The notes: generated by a model not told the origin, from the sequence alone. A stretch of 64,000 nucleotides of DNA from CAWIXB01 sp963839955 (GCA_963839955.1 CAWIXB010000001.1:2294001-2358000); one strand, 5' to 3'. Shown: positions 32,387-40,551, numbered from the stretch's first letter. Program-made: numbers and translations.

Positions 32387-32468
32387 GCGACAACAGGCGC
32401 AGCACTGCCTCAACATGCCGCCATGCCTGTTGAGGCAGTGCTGCGCCTACCTAACGTGGTCGACTCGG
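32387..32468 (-). repeat. palindromic dispersed element, copy 2 (inverted relative to copy 1)
   Basis: Read on the minus strand it begins ccgagtcgaccacgttaggt and ends ttgtcgc, exactly as copy 1 does. It has a perfect 21-bp stem (arms 32395-32415 and 32428-32448) around a 12-base loop. Outer stem bases differ from copy 1 on both arms. It lies between the ROK kinase stop and the EEP gene start, both on the minus strand. Confidence 0.85.
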
Positions 32469-32484
32469 CAGGAGGAGGGGCGGG

Positions 32485-33432
32485 TTAGCGGTGGCGAGCG
32501 AGGTCGGCGGCGCCGACGAGGCCGGCGTCGTTGGCGAGCTCGGCGAGCTTGATGCTCGCGACCGGGCGGTGCGACCCGGCGGTCAGCAACGACTCGAAGG
32601 CGATCCGGGTGGGCGTGAGCAGCAGGTCACCCGCCTCCGAGACACCGCCGCCGAGCACGAAGCACCCGGGGTCGAGCACCGCCGCGAGGTCGGCGAGGCC
32701 CTGCCCCAGCCAGTGCCCGACCGTGTCGAAGGCCGCCTTGGCGACCGGGTCGCCCTGCTGGGCCGCCGCCGTCACATGACTGCCGGTGATGCCCTCCGGC
32801 GTACCGTCGCCCAGCCCCAGGAGCAGCTCGGCCTCCGCCCGCGCGTCCCCGGCCCGCGCCCTGGCGTCGCGCACGAGCGCACCGCCGCTGGCGTACTGCT
32901 CCAGGCAGCCGCGCTGCCCGCACCCACAGAGCCTGCCGTCCTCGACCATCTGGATGTGCCCGACCTCGGCGGCAGACCCGTAGCGACCGCGCTGCAGCTC
33001 GCCGTCGATGATGATGCCGCCGCCGACACCCGTGCCGATGGTGACGCAGACGAGGTGGCTCTCGCCCTTGCCGGCGCCGAAACGTGCCTCACCCCACGCG
33101 GCCGCGTTCGCGTCGTTCTCGACGACGACGGGCAGCCCGACGCTCTTCTGCACCTCGTCGCGCAGTGGTCCGTCGCGCCAGCCGAGCAGGTTCGACGCGA
33201 AGTAGACCACCGACCGTTCGGCGTCGACGAAGCCGGCCATGCCCACGCCGACGGCCTCGATCTCGTCACCGTGACGGAGCTGGTTGATGACCGAGACGAT
33301 CGCCCCGGTCGTGGCCTTGGCGTCACGAGCGGGGGTGTCGACCCGGGCGCGTTCCACGATCGCGCCCGACTCGTCGACCACGCCGCCGGCGACCTTCGTG
33401 CCGCCGACGTCCATCCCGATGGTGAGGGTCAT
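32485..33432 (-). CDS. ROK family glucokinase-like sugar kinase
   Basis: A 315-residue ROK kinase. The ATP-binding 'GMDVGGTKVAGGVV' is at residues 6-19, 'VVENDANAAAWGE' near 104-116, 'TIGTGVGGGIIIDG' near 132-145 and the zinc-binding 'CGCGQRGCLEQYASG' near 170-184. These are typical of glucokinases of the ROK type acting on glucose. No repressor-type DNA-binding domain is present, so it is an enzyme. The ATG at 33432 has ggagag upstream. It follows the small Cys protein gene by 16 bases in an operon beginning with the SRPBCC gene. Confidence 0.9.
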   Translation of the reverse strand: MTLTIGMDVGGTKVAGGVVDESGAIVERARVDTPARDAKATTGAIVSVINQLRHGDEIEAVGVGMAGFVDAERSVVYFASNLLGWRDGPLRDEVQKSVGLPVVVENDANAAAWGEARFGAGKGESHLVCVTIGTGVGGGIIIDGELQRGRYGSAAEVGHIQMVEDGRLCGCGQRGCLEQYASGGALVRDARARAGDARAEAELLLGLGDGTPEGITGSHVTAAAQQGDPVAKAAFDTVGHWLGQGLADLAAVLDPGCFVLGGGVSEAGDLLLTPTRIAFESLLTAGSHRPVASIKLAELANDAGLVGAADLARHR

Positions 33433-33448
33433 GTCTCTCCGCGCTCGC

Positions 33449-33805
33449 TCACGTTCCGAGGTCGATGTGCTCGACGCCGCCGTCGCCGCGCGGACGCGAG
33501 TGTCGGGCAGGTGCGTCGCCCACCATCTCGCGGAGGGCGGCGGCGAAGGACGAGGCAGCGTCCGCAAGGTGCTCGAACGCCTCCGGGCGGCTGCCGCGCA
33601 GCACGCGCAGCGCCGTGCAGACCGGGCAGATGTGGCACTCGGCCCCGTCCTGGCTCGGCGAGGTCGCGGCGGCCCAGACGTCGCCGGCGTGCTGGCCGGA
33701 CCGGGCGGCGAGCCAGTCCTGGACCGCCTCGGCGAGCTTGGCCGCCTCCTCGCCGAGGGAGCCGTGCGCGTGGGGGTCGTGCGGGTCGTCCGCGCCGGTC
33801 GTCAC
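33449..33805 (-). CDS. small conserved protein with CxxCxxC motif (Rv2183c position)
   Basis: A 118-residue protein. It has an acidic, histidine-containing N terminus, a helical region ('EEAAKLAEAVQDWL') and a central 'CHICPVCTALRVLRGSRPEAFEHL', in which three cysteines may bind zinc. The C-terminal ~20 residues are polar. It resembles actinobacterial small proteins annotated DUF5304, though I am not certain of the family number. The GTG at 33805 overlaps the stop of the ArsA-like gene, so it is translationally coupled. The neighbour order SRPBCC, ArsA, this gene matches Rv2185c-Rv2184c-Rv2183c. Confidence 0.75.
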   Translation of the reverse strand: MTTGADDPHDPHAHGSLGEEAAKLAEAVQDWLAARSGQHAGDVWAAATSPSQDGAECHICPVCTALRVLRGSRPEAFEHLADAASSFAAALREMVGDAPARHSRPRGDGGVEHIDLGT

Positions 33806-35004
33806 AACGTCCTCCACTGGTCGGGGTCGGGCTCGAAGCGCACCCGCAGCCTTCCGTCGCGCAGTACCGCGCCCGCGACCGTGCAACGCCGCAGCGCGCT
33901 GGGCAGCGCCAGCACCCGCCGGCTCCGGCCCACGGTCACCACGAGGTCGTCGCCCACCCGCGCCAGGTCGGTCGTTGCCTGCGACGCCAGCGGCAGCGCG
34001 AGCGAGAGCACGAGCTCGTCGCCGGAGCGCTCGACGCGCAACGGCTTCTCCCCATGCGGCGGGGCGACCGGGTCGACCTCGCCGTACGTCGCCTCGGCGA
34101 GCGCCACGAGGGTCGCGAACCCGACCGGCTCGGTCGCGGCGTACGCCGTGCGGTGGATCGGCAGCGGCGCGAACGACGCCTCGACCTCGGCGAGCTGTGC
34201 GGTCTGTGCCTCGACCCACCCCGCTCGCCACGGGTCGTCGGCGGGCGGGAAGACCCGGTTGGCGACGACACCGTCGACGCGGTAGCCGTAGAGCGAGAGC
34301 GAGGTCAGCGTGCGCCGCGCCTCGGCGACGACAACCGCCTCGGGAGTGAGCACGAGCCGCACCGAGCTGTCCGGCCCGGCCAGCAGGTCACGCACCTCAC
34401 GCAGCTCGTGATGCAGCCGCTCGACCGCGTCGAAGACCCGGTCGCGAGGCATCGGCACGCCTGCGACGCGGCTCAGCACAGGGCGGAGCGAGCGGACGAC
34501 GCGCCGTTCGAGTGGGAAGACCCGGTCCATGTACCAACCGAGGGCGTCGGGCAGGGCGAGCAGCCGCAGCGTCTCAGCCGTGGGCGCGCAGTCGACGATC
34601 ACCAGCTCCCAGCGTCCCGACCTCGCCTGGTCACGCACCTCGAGCAGCGCGAGGATCTCCTCAGCGCCGGGCAGCACCGTCAGCTCCTCCGCCTCGATGG
34701 AGTCGACGCCCGCCGCCGAGAGGACGGACAACAGGTAGTCCTGGACCTCGCCCCACGAGCGCTCGAACCGGCGCTGCGTGTCGACCTGCTGGACGTGCAG
34801 ACCGGTCTCCACCTCGGTGGGCTCCGGTCCCGCTTCAGCGAGCTGCTCGACGACGGCAGGTCCGAACGCGTCGCCGAGCGAGTGCGCCGGGTCGGTCGAG
34901 AGCACCAGCGTCTTGAGCCCGCGCGAGGCGGCCAGGGCAGCCGTGCCCGCGGCGACGGTCGTCTTGCCGACGCCGCCCTTGCCGGTGAACAGGAGGAGCC
35001 GCAA
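33802..35004 (-). CDS. ArsA/GET3-family ATPase
   Basis: A 400-residue P-loop ATPase with a deviant Walker A 'GKGGVGKTT' (residues 8-16), switch I 'LSTDPAHSLGDAFG' near 35-48 and 'LVIVDCAPTAETLRLL' (Walker B region) near 134-149. A C-terminal ~80-residue beta-rich domain ('VVTVGRSRRVLALPSALRR') is of the actinobacterial ArsA-like type, not found in arsenite pumps. No ars genes are present. Linked SRPBCC, acyl-CoA ligase and acyltransferase genes suggest a lipid or membrane-protein targeting role. The TTG at 35004 starts three bases after the SRPBCC stop codon with gaggg upstream. It corresponds to Rv2184c. Confidence 0.88.
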   Translation of the reverse strand: MRLLLFTGKGGVGKTTVAAGTAALAASRGLKTLVLSTDPAHSLGDAFGPAVVEQLAEAGPEPTEVETGLHVQQVDTQRRFERSWGEVQDYLLSVLSAAGVDSIEAEELTVLPGAEEILALLEVRDQARSGRWELVIVDCAPTAETLRLLALPDALGWYMDRVFPLERRVVRSLRPVLSRVAGVPMPRDRVFDAVERLHHELREVRDLLAGPDSSVRLVLTPEAVVVAEARRTLTSLSLYGYRVDGVVANRVFPPADDPWRAGWVEAQTAQLAEVEASFAPLPIHRTAYAATEPVGFATLVALAEATYGEVDPVAPPHGEKPLRVERSGDELVLSLALPLASQATTDLARVGDDLVVTVGRSRRVLALPSALRRCTVAGAVLRDGRLRVRFEPDPDQWRTL

Positions 35005-35007
35005 GGC

Positions 35008-35442
35008 CTAGCCCTCGACCCGCTTCTTGAGCTCTTTCAGAGCGGTGTCGATGATGACCTTCTCGGCCTTGCGCTTGATCATGCCGAGCATGGGGATCTT
35101 GACGTCGACGCTGAGCTGGTAGGTCACCGTGGTCGACTCGCCCGCGCCGTCGAGGAGGTACGCCCCGTCCATGGCCTTGAGGATCTGCTCGGCCTCGACC
35201 AGGGTCCAGCGCACTTCCTGGTCGCCCTTCCAGGTGTAGGCGAGGGTGTAGGTGTCCTTGATGGCGCCGGCGTCGAGGCTGAAGCAGACCTCGGTGGCTC
35301 GCCCGCCGGTACCGGTCGCGCGTACCTGGGCTTCCTTGACCGCCCCCGTCCACTCGGGGTAGGCCGCGAAGTCGGCGATGACCGCCATGACCTGGTCGGG
35401 TGGGGCTTCGATGGTGATGGTCGACTCGGTGCGCTCCGCCAT
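35008..35442 (-). CDS. SRPBCC (START-like) lipid-binding-fold protein
   Basis: A 144-residue polyketide-cyclase/START-like protein. 'TITIEAPPDQVMAVIADFAAYPEWTGAVKEAQV' at the N terminus is the family signature. A C-terminal amphipathic helix ('MIKRKAEKVIIDTALKELKKRVEG') closes the hydrophobic cavity. Such proteins bind hydrophobic ligands. It heads an operon with the ArsA-like ATPase and corresponds to Rv2185c. The ATG at 35442 has gggaggac upstream. Confidence 0.88.
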   Translation of the reverse strand: MAERTESTITIEAPPDQVMAVIADFAAYPEWTGAVKEAQVRATGTGGRATEVCFSLDAGAIKDTYTLAYTWKGDQEVRWTLVEAEQILKAMDGAYLLDGAGESTTVTYQLSVDVKIPMLGMIKRKAEKVIIDTALKELKKRVEG

Positions 35443-35532
35443 GCGTGGGTCCTCCCGCCGAGCGTCGTCCAGCTCGCCGGCTCTTCGGTTCGCCGACTGC
35501 GGGCCGAGGCTACCGGGTGGGGGGTCGAGCGG

Positions 35533-36006
35533 TCAGAGGAGCAACCCGAGCAGTGCCATCAGCGCGAACAGCACGACCGTGACTCCCACGAACGCGCCGA
35601 CCATCAGAGCGACCTTCTGCCCGTTGGAGCCGAACCGCGTGCCGAGGCCGGCCAGGGTGTCCGAACGGGACTCGATGGCGAGGATCGCCAGCATGGCGTC
35701 GGTGGACTCGGCCTGGGCGACGGTCAGTCCCTCGACGGTGGTGCCGTCGTCTGCGGGGCCGTCCTTGGCACCGTCCTCGCCGAGGTCGCCGGCGCCGGCA
35801 CGGTGCCGAGCGGTGGCGACAGCGGGTACGTCGGCGGCGGATGTGACGGGACCGGGTGGGTCGGAGACGGGGACGGGCACCGGCGCCGGCCGCAGGTCGG
35901 CGTAGCACAGGGAGCACCATTCGGCGTCCGAGCGCGCGTGCGCACCGCAGCGCGGACAGGTCTCCTCACCGGTGGTGCCCGCTGTGGGACCGCTGTCGAG
36001 GCTCAC
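35533..36006 (-). CDS. zinc-ribbon membrane protein of unknown function
   Basis: A 157-residue protein. The N terminus carries a four-cysteine zinc ribbon ('CPRCGAHARSDAEWCSLC', about residues 17-34). A proline/alanine/aspartate-rich linker follows, then a helical segment ('AQAESTDAMLAILAIESRSDTLAGLG') and a single C-terminal transmembrane helix (about 133-156). The layout suggests a tail-anchored protein with a cytosolic metal-binding head. It is divergent from the acyl-CoA ligase gene. I do not recognise a family beyond zinc ribbon. Confidence 0.75.
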   Translation of the reverse strand: MSLDSGPTAGTTGEETCPRCGAHARSDAEWCSLCYADLRPAPVPVPVSDPPGPVTSAADVPAVATARHRAGAGDLGEDGAKDGPADDGTTVEGLTVAQAESTDAMLAILAIESRSDTLAGLGTRFGSNGQKVALMVGAFVGVTVVLFALMALLGLLL

Positions 36007-36140
36007 CTAGGTGGACTCGACAGCGGGACAGGGCTTCTTTACCTCACCAGCGGGTCTGTCCGGTCGAGACCTCGGCTACCTCTCCGGCGTACTTGTCAGT
36101 AAGGTCCACCAAAAGCCCCCATGTCGAGGAGAGAATCCCG

Positions 36141-37928
36141 GTGAAGGAGCAATCCATCCCGCCGCTGGTCCAGCCCGCCACGACGGGAAACCTGACCGAC
36201 ATGGTCGTGGCCAACGCTCGCGAGGCGCCTTCCGAGGTGGCGTTCAGCCGGCGCGACGACGACGAGTGGGTCGACGTCACCTGCGAGCAGTTCCTGGCCG
36301 AGGTGGCCGGCGTGGCCAAGGGCCTGATGGCCGGCGGCGTGAAGGCGGGCGACCGCGTCGGACTGATGTCCAAGACGCGCTACGAGTGGACGCTCGCCGA
36401 CTTCGCCATCTGGTTCGCAGGCGGCGTCACGGTGCCCATCTACGAGACGTCGTCTGCCGAGCAGGTGCAGTGGATCCTCAGCGACTCGGACGCGGTCGCG
36501 TGCTTCGTCGAGACCACCGACCACGAGCAGATCATGGGCGAGGTCAAGGGCGAGCTGCCCGGCCTCAACGACGTGTGGGCGTTCGACTCCGGTGCGGTCG
36601 AGTCACTCACCGGCATCGGGTCGGAGGTCACCGACGAGGCGCTTGAGGAGCGGCGCACGGCTGCCGTGCAGAGCGACCTGGCCACCATCATCTATACGTC
36701 GGGCACGACAGGCCGGCCCAAGGGGTGCGAGCTCACCCACGGCAACTTCTACGACCTGTCGGCCAACTGCGTCGCCGTCCTGCGCCAGGTGGTCGGCACG
36801 AGCACGGCAAGCACGCTGTTGTTCCTGCCACTCGCCCACGTCTTCGCCCGCTTCATCGAGGTGCTCTGTGTCATGGCGCGGGCGCGCATGGGGCACACCG
36901 CCGACGTCAAGAATCTGCTGGCCGACTTCGCAGGCTTCAAGCCGACGTTCATCCTGTCGGTGCCGCGGGTGTTCGAGAAGGTCTACAACTCCTCGGTGCA
37001 GAAGGCCGAGGCCGACGGCAAGGGCAAGATCTTCCACACTGCCGCCGACACCGCGATCGCCTACAGCGAAGCACTCGACAAGGGCGGCGCGGGCTTTGGT
37101 CTGCGTGCCAAGCACTCGGTGTTCGACAAGCTCGTCTACAGCAAGATCCGCGACGCGATGGGCGGTCAGGTGCAGTACGCCGTGTCCGGCGGCGCTCCTC
37201 TCGGCCCGCGGCTCGGGCACTTCTACCGAGGCATCGGCCTCACGATCCTCGAGGGTTACGGCCTCACCGAGACGACCGCACCCGCCACCGTCAACACGCC
37301 GGAGAAGCTGCGCATCGGCACGGTCGGCACGCCGCTTCCCGGCGTGAGTGTGCGCGTCGCCGACGACGGCGAGGTGCTCGTCAAGGGCATCAACGTCCTG
37401 CGCGGCTACTACGGCAACGAGGAAGCCTCGAACGAGGCGATCACCGATGGCTGGTTCCACACCGGCGACCTCGGTGACCTCGACGACGACGGATATCTGC
37501 GCATCACCGGGCGCAAGAAGGAGATCCTGGTCACCGCTGCGGGCAAGAACGTCGCGCCGGCCGTGCTCGAGGACCGGCTCCGCGCACATCGCCTGGTCAG
37601 CCAGTGCATGGTGGTGGGCGACGCGAAGCCTTACATCGCGTGCCTCGTCACTCTCGACGAGGAAGCGATGCCCGCGTGGCTCGAGCAGCAGGGCAAGGGC
37701 GCGATGTCGATGGAGGACGCGGCTGAGGACGCCGATGTCAACGCCGAGATCCAGCGCGCCGTCGACGACGCGAACAAGGCGGTTTCCCGCGCCGAGTCGA
37801 TAAAGCGCTTCAAAATCCTCACGGTCGACTTCACCGAGGACAACGGCGCGCTGACCCCCTCGCTCAAGCTCAAGCGCAACGTCGTCATGAAGGAGTACGC
37901 CGGAGACGTGGACGCGCTCTACTCCTAA
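36141..37928 (+). CDS. fadD15: long-chain fatty-acid-CoA ligase (FadD15-like)
   Basis: A 595-residue ANL-superfamily adenylating enzyme. Motifs are the P-loop 'IIYTSGTTGRPKGCELTH' near 182-199, 'LFLPLAHVFAR' near 227-237, 'GYGLTETTAPATVNTP' near 372-387, 'GWFHTGDLGDLDDDGYLRITGRKKEILVTAAGKNVAP' near 436-472 and the C-terminal catalytic Lys region 'LTPSLKLKRN'. It activates long-chain fatty acids as acyl-CoA through acyl-AMP. It matches Rv2187 (fadD15) in position. The GTG at 36141 has gaggaga upstream. Confidence 0.93.
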   Translation: MKEQSIPPLVQPATTGNLTDMVVANAREAPSEVAFSRRDDDEWVDVTCEQFLAEVAGVAKGLMAGGVKAGDRVGLMSKTRYEWTLADFAIWFAGGVTVPIYETSSAEQVQWILSDSDAVACFVETTDHEQIMGEVKGELPGLNDVWAFDSGAVESLTGIGSEVTDEALEERRTAAVQSDLATIIYTSGTTGRPKGCELTHGNFYDLSANCVAVLRQVVGTSTASTLLFLPLAHVFARFIEVLCVMARARMGHTADVKNLLADFAGFKPTFILSVPRVFEKVYNSSVQKAEADGKGKIFHTAADTAIAYSEALDKGGAGFGLRAKHSVFDKLVYSKIRDAMGGQVQYAVSGGAPLGPRLGHFYRGIGLTILEGYGLTETTAPATVNTPEKLRIGTVGTPLPGVSVRVADDGEVLVKGINVLRGYYGNEEASNEAITDGWFHTGDLGDLDDDGYLRITGRKKEILVTAAGKNVAPAVLEDRLRAHRLVSQCMVVGDAKPYIACLVTLDEEAMPAWLEQQGKGAMSMEDAAEDADVNAEIQRAVDDANKAVSRAESIKRFKILTVDFTEDNGALTPSLKLKRNVVMKEYAGDVDALYS

Positions 37929-37944
37929 CCGGCACAGTCAGAGT

Positions 37945-39528
37945 GTGCGAGCGCATCTGGCCGGCGAACTGCCCCGTGAGCGACTCGTCATCGTCGTCGT
38001 GCGCGGCGTGCTGTTCGTGGGATGCAGCATCCTCACGCTCGCGGTCCAGACGGGTGTCGAAGAAGCCTTCGCGCTCGGACTGGTGTTCGTCGCCGCCGTA
38101 ACCGCCAGCATTCCGTTTCATTCTCCGACGCTCACCCGGTTGGGTCCGGCGGTCGAGATCCTGCTCGCCTGCGTTGCCGTCCTGCTTGTCGAACCACTGC
38201 CCGAGACGCTGCTCCCCTACCTTCTTGCTCCGGCGCTCGCTGCCGGCTTGTCGGGTGGCTTCGCGGCGGCCGGGATGGCGTCGGGACTCGCGGCACTGGT
38301 GCTGCTTGTCGGGCGGTACGCCGGCGACGAGGAGCTCTCGACGGCGGACTACCTGAGCACGGTCGGCCGGTGGACGCTCATCATGCTCTGTGTCGGCATG
38401 CTCGGCGGTTGGGTGCAACGAGTGCAGGGCGAGCCGCAACCGCCCGAGAACGCGGCGTACGCCTCGGCGTACCGCCTGCTCTCGCAGCTGCGACTCGTCT
38501 CGCGACAGCTCTCCGCCGGTCTCGACCCGGTCACCCTCGCCGAGGGTCTGCTCGAGCACCTGCACGAGTCGGTGCCGGCCGAACGCGCCGCCGTCTACGT
38601 CCGTTCGATGGGTGGGCGACTCACGCCGGTCGCGTTCCGCGGAGAGGACCGCATCGACTGGAAGTCCGACGGGCCGCTGTTCGACGAGGCGTGGGCCTCG
38701 GCCGTGCCGGTGCGCCACGACAAGGCGCTCACTGCTGGCCGGCAGGGTTTCTCGGCGGCCGTCCCGCTGCGCATCGGGCTGCGCACGTTCGGGCTCGTCG
38801 CGATGGAACGCAGCGAGGCGTTCGAGGCTCTCGAGCTGAAGGGCGCCGACGAGGTGGTCGAGGAGCAGGCGCTGCGTCTCGAGACTGCGTTGCTCTTCAG
38901 TGAGGTCCGCACGCTGGCGACGGCCGAGGAGCGTCGACGTCTTGCGCGCGAGATCCACGACGGCATCGCCCAGGAGCTCGCCTCGCTCGGCTACGTCGTC
39001 GACGACCTCGCCGCGCGGGCGCGCTATCTGCCCGAGCTCGAGGTCGACATCCGTGGGCTACGCCGCGAGCTGACCCGCATCATCACCGAGCTGCGGCTGT
39101 CCATCTTCGACCTGCGCAGCGAGGCCAACTCGACGACCGGGCTGGGCACGGCGCTGTCCGACTACGTGCGTCAGATCGGCGCCGGCTCCAACCTCACCGT
39201 CCACCTGGTGCTCGACGAGTCGACGATCCGGCTGCCGGTCGACGTCGAAGCGGAGCTGATGCGCATCGCCCAGGAGGCGATCACGAACGCCCGCAAGCAC
39301 GCACAGGCGGAGAACCTGTGGGTCACCTGCATGGTCGACCCACCGCGCGCGGTGCTCAGCGTCGAGGACGACGGGCAAGGGATGGGGCGTCCTCGCGACG
39401 ACAGCTTCGGGTTGGAGGTGATGCGCGAGCGTGCTCAGCGCATCGGTGGCCGCCTTAAGGTCACGGCCCGTCCCGAAGGAGGCACGTCGGTCGAGGTGTC
39501 GCTAGGTCCCACGTCCCGCGCGGGCTAG
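37945..39528 (+). CDS. sensor histidine kinase (NarL-type, HisKA_3)
   Basis: A 527-residue membrane kinase. Five to six transmembrane helices lie in the first ~155 residues. A GAF-like domain (about 175-310) follows, then the dimerisation domain with the phosphorylated His in 'REIHDGIAQELASLGY' (about residue 338). The ATPase domain ends the protein, with 'EAITNARKHAQAENLWV' (N box) near 445 and 'VEDDGQGMG' near 472. It starts 16 bases after the acyl-CoA ligase stop and precedes its cognate regulator by ten bases. The input signal cannot be read; the membrane region suggests an envelope or lipid-phase stimulus. Confidence 0.9.
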   Translation: MRAHLAGELPRERLVIVVVRGVLFVGCSILTLAVQTGVEEAFALGLVFVAAVTASIPFHSPTLTRLGPAVEILLACVAVLLVEPLPETLLPYLLAPALAAGLSGGFAAAGMASGLAALVLLVGRYAGDEELSTADYLSTVGRWTLIMLCVGMLGGWVQRVQGEPQPPENAAYASAYRLLSQLRLVSRQLSAGLDPVTLAEGLLEHLHESVPAERAAVYVRSMGGRLTPVAFRGEDRIDWKSDGPLFDEAWASAVPVRHDKALTAGRQGFSAAVPLRIGLRTFGLVAMERSEAFEALELKGADEVVEEQALRLETALLFSEVRTLATAEERRRLAREIHDGIAQELASLGYVVDDLAARARYLPELEVDIRGLRRELTRIITELRLSIFDLRSEANSTTGLGTALSDYVRQIGAGSNLTVHLVLDESTIRLPVDVEAELMRIAQEAITNARKHAQAENLWVTCMVDPPRAVLSVEDDGQGMGRPRDDSFGLEVMRERAQRIGGRLKVTARPEGGTSVEVSLGPTSRAG

Positions 39529-39531
39529 GCT
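39526..39531 (+). promoter_or_regulatory. -10 box of the response regulator gene (leaderless)
   Basis: TAGGCT overlaps the stop codon of the kinase gene and lies seven bases before the GTG at 39539. The regulator may therefore also be transcribed separately. Confidence 0.45.
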
Positions 39532-39538
39532 GATTCGC

Positions 39539-40183
39539 GTGTCGATCACCATCGTCCTGGTCGATGACCACGAGTTGATCCGCCAGGGCCTGCGCCGTGC
39601 ATTCGAGCGCACCGGCGACTTCACGGTGACCGGCGAGGCGGGCTCGGTCGGCGACGCGCTGGCGCTGCTCGCAGCGCAGCCGCCGAACGTCGTGATCTTC
39701 GACGTGCGCCTGCCTGACGGCAGCGGCCTCGACGCCGCACGCAAGGTGCGCGAGGCCAACCCGACGATGGGCATTGTCGTGCTCACCATGTACGCCGGCG
39801 ACGAGCAACTCTTCGGGGCGCTGGAGGCCGGCGCATCGGCGTTCGTGCCCAAGGATGCGCCCGCCGACGACGTGATCGCCGCCGCCAGACATGCGGCGGT
39901 GTCGCCGCGAGCCTTCACCGCCAACGATCTTGCTGGTGCGATGCAACGCCGGCTCACCCCCACCGGACCACAGCTGAGTCCGCGCGAGCGCGAGGTGCTC
40001 AACCTGCTCGCCGACGGGCTCGGGGTCGCGGCGATCTCCAAGCAGCTCTACATCAGTGAGTCCACCACCAAGACCCACATCTCCAAGGTCTACGAGAAGC
40101 TCGGCGCCGCAAACCGGGCCCAGGCCCTCATGACCGCCATGCGGTTGCGCCTCATCGTGAACCCGCAGGACGACAACCACTGA
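39539..40183 (+). CDS. NarL/LuxR-family response regulator
   Basis: A 214-residue regulator. The receiver domain has the acidic pair in 'LVDDHELIRQ' (residues 7-16), phospho-acceptor Asp55 in 'IFDVRLPDGSG' and Lys105 in 'FVPKDAP'. The LuxR-type helix-turn-helix is at about 146-208 ('LSPREREVLNLLADGLGVAAISKQLYISESTTKTHISKVYEKLGA'). All phosphorylation residues are intact. It pairs with the upstream HisKA_3 kinase. Targets are unknown; the pilin gene downstream on the same strand is one candidate by position. Confidence 0.93.
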   Translation: MSITIVLVDDHELIRQGLRRAFERTGDFTVTGEAGSVGDALALLAAQPPNVVIFDVRLPDGSGLDAARKVREANPTMGIVVLTMYAGDEQLFGALEAGASAFVPKDAPADDVIAAARHAAVSPRAFTANDLAGAMQRRLTPTGPQLSPREREVLNLLADGLGVAAISKQLYISESTTKTHISKVYEKLGAANRAQALMTAMRLRLIVNPQDDNH

Positions 40184-40282
40184 GCGGTGGCCCCGCCCGG
40201 CTATCAGCCGAACGGCTGAGCCAGATCTGACCGCGAGAGCGATGGTGAGGGCCGCCCCGTGGCGGGATGCTTCTGGCACGGA

Positions 40283-40318
40283 GCTGGGCCCGGGGGGGGC
40301 CCAGCCTTCCGTCCTTTT
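40283..40318 (+). terminator. GC-perfect hairpin followed by a pyrimidine-rich tail
   Basis: gctgggccc (40283-40291) pairs perfectly with gggcccagc (40297-40305) around a five-G loop, then cttccgtcctttt. It lies 100 bases after the regulator and 52 bases before the pilin start, so it either ends the two-component operon or attenuates the pilin gene. Confidence 0.65.
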
Positions 40319-40356
40319 CACCGTCAAGCCCATGGCTAGGCCGGAGGCAGTTCCAC

Positions 40357-40551
40357 ATGCTCGCCCGCGCGCGCAGGGCGAGGCGTCAACCGTCGCGGAG
40401 CGCCTCGCCGCTTGAGTATGGCCTCCTCGCGGCTGCCATCGCCGCCGTCCTCGTCGTCCTCCTCATCACGCTTGGCGGGCTCGTCCGCGACGTCTTCAGC
40501 GAATCCTGCGGCGGCAAGTCCGGCGGGACGTCGGCTTCCAGCAACTGCTAG
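40357..40551 (+). CDS. Flp-type IVb pilin-like small protein
   Basis: A 64-residue protein. A basic leader of about 18 residues is followed by 'PLEYGLLAAAIAAVLVVLLITLGGLV', an EYGL start to one transmembrane helix that is the hallmark of Flp/Tad pilins. The residue before the leader cleavage is usually Gly; here the sequence reads SASPLEYG, which departs from the consensus. Two cysteines are in the C-terminal tail (CGG...SNC). No prepilin peptidase or tad secretion genes are in the window. The ATG at 40357 has ggagg eight bases upstream. The stop is shared with the convergent pimB-type gene through a CTAG. Confidence 0.65.
   Translation: MLARARRARRQPSRSASPLEYGLLAAAIAAVLVVLLITLGGLVRDVFSESCGGKSGGTSASSNC

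Noticed and set aside
33802..35004. Arsenite efflux ATPase
   Set aside because: No arsB, arsR or arsC nearby, and the protein has a single ATPase half with an extra C-terminal domain.
32491..36102. Plus-strand open frame of about 1200 codons
   Set aside because: It runs antisense through the ROK kinase, ArsA, SRPBCC and zinc-ribbon genes, all of which have intact motifs and normal codon-position GC. It is a high-GC shadow frame.
40184..40356. c-di-GMP riboswitch before the pilin gene
   Set aside because: The region has a strong hairpin, but the conserved GEMM loop and tetraloop-receptor sequences are not visible.
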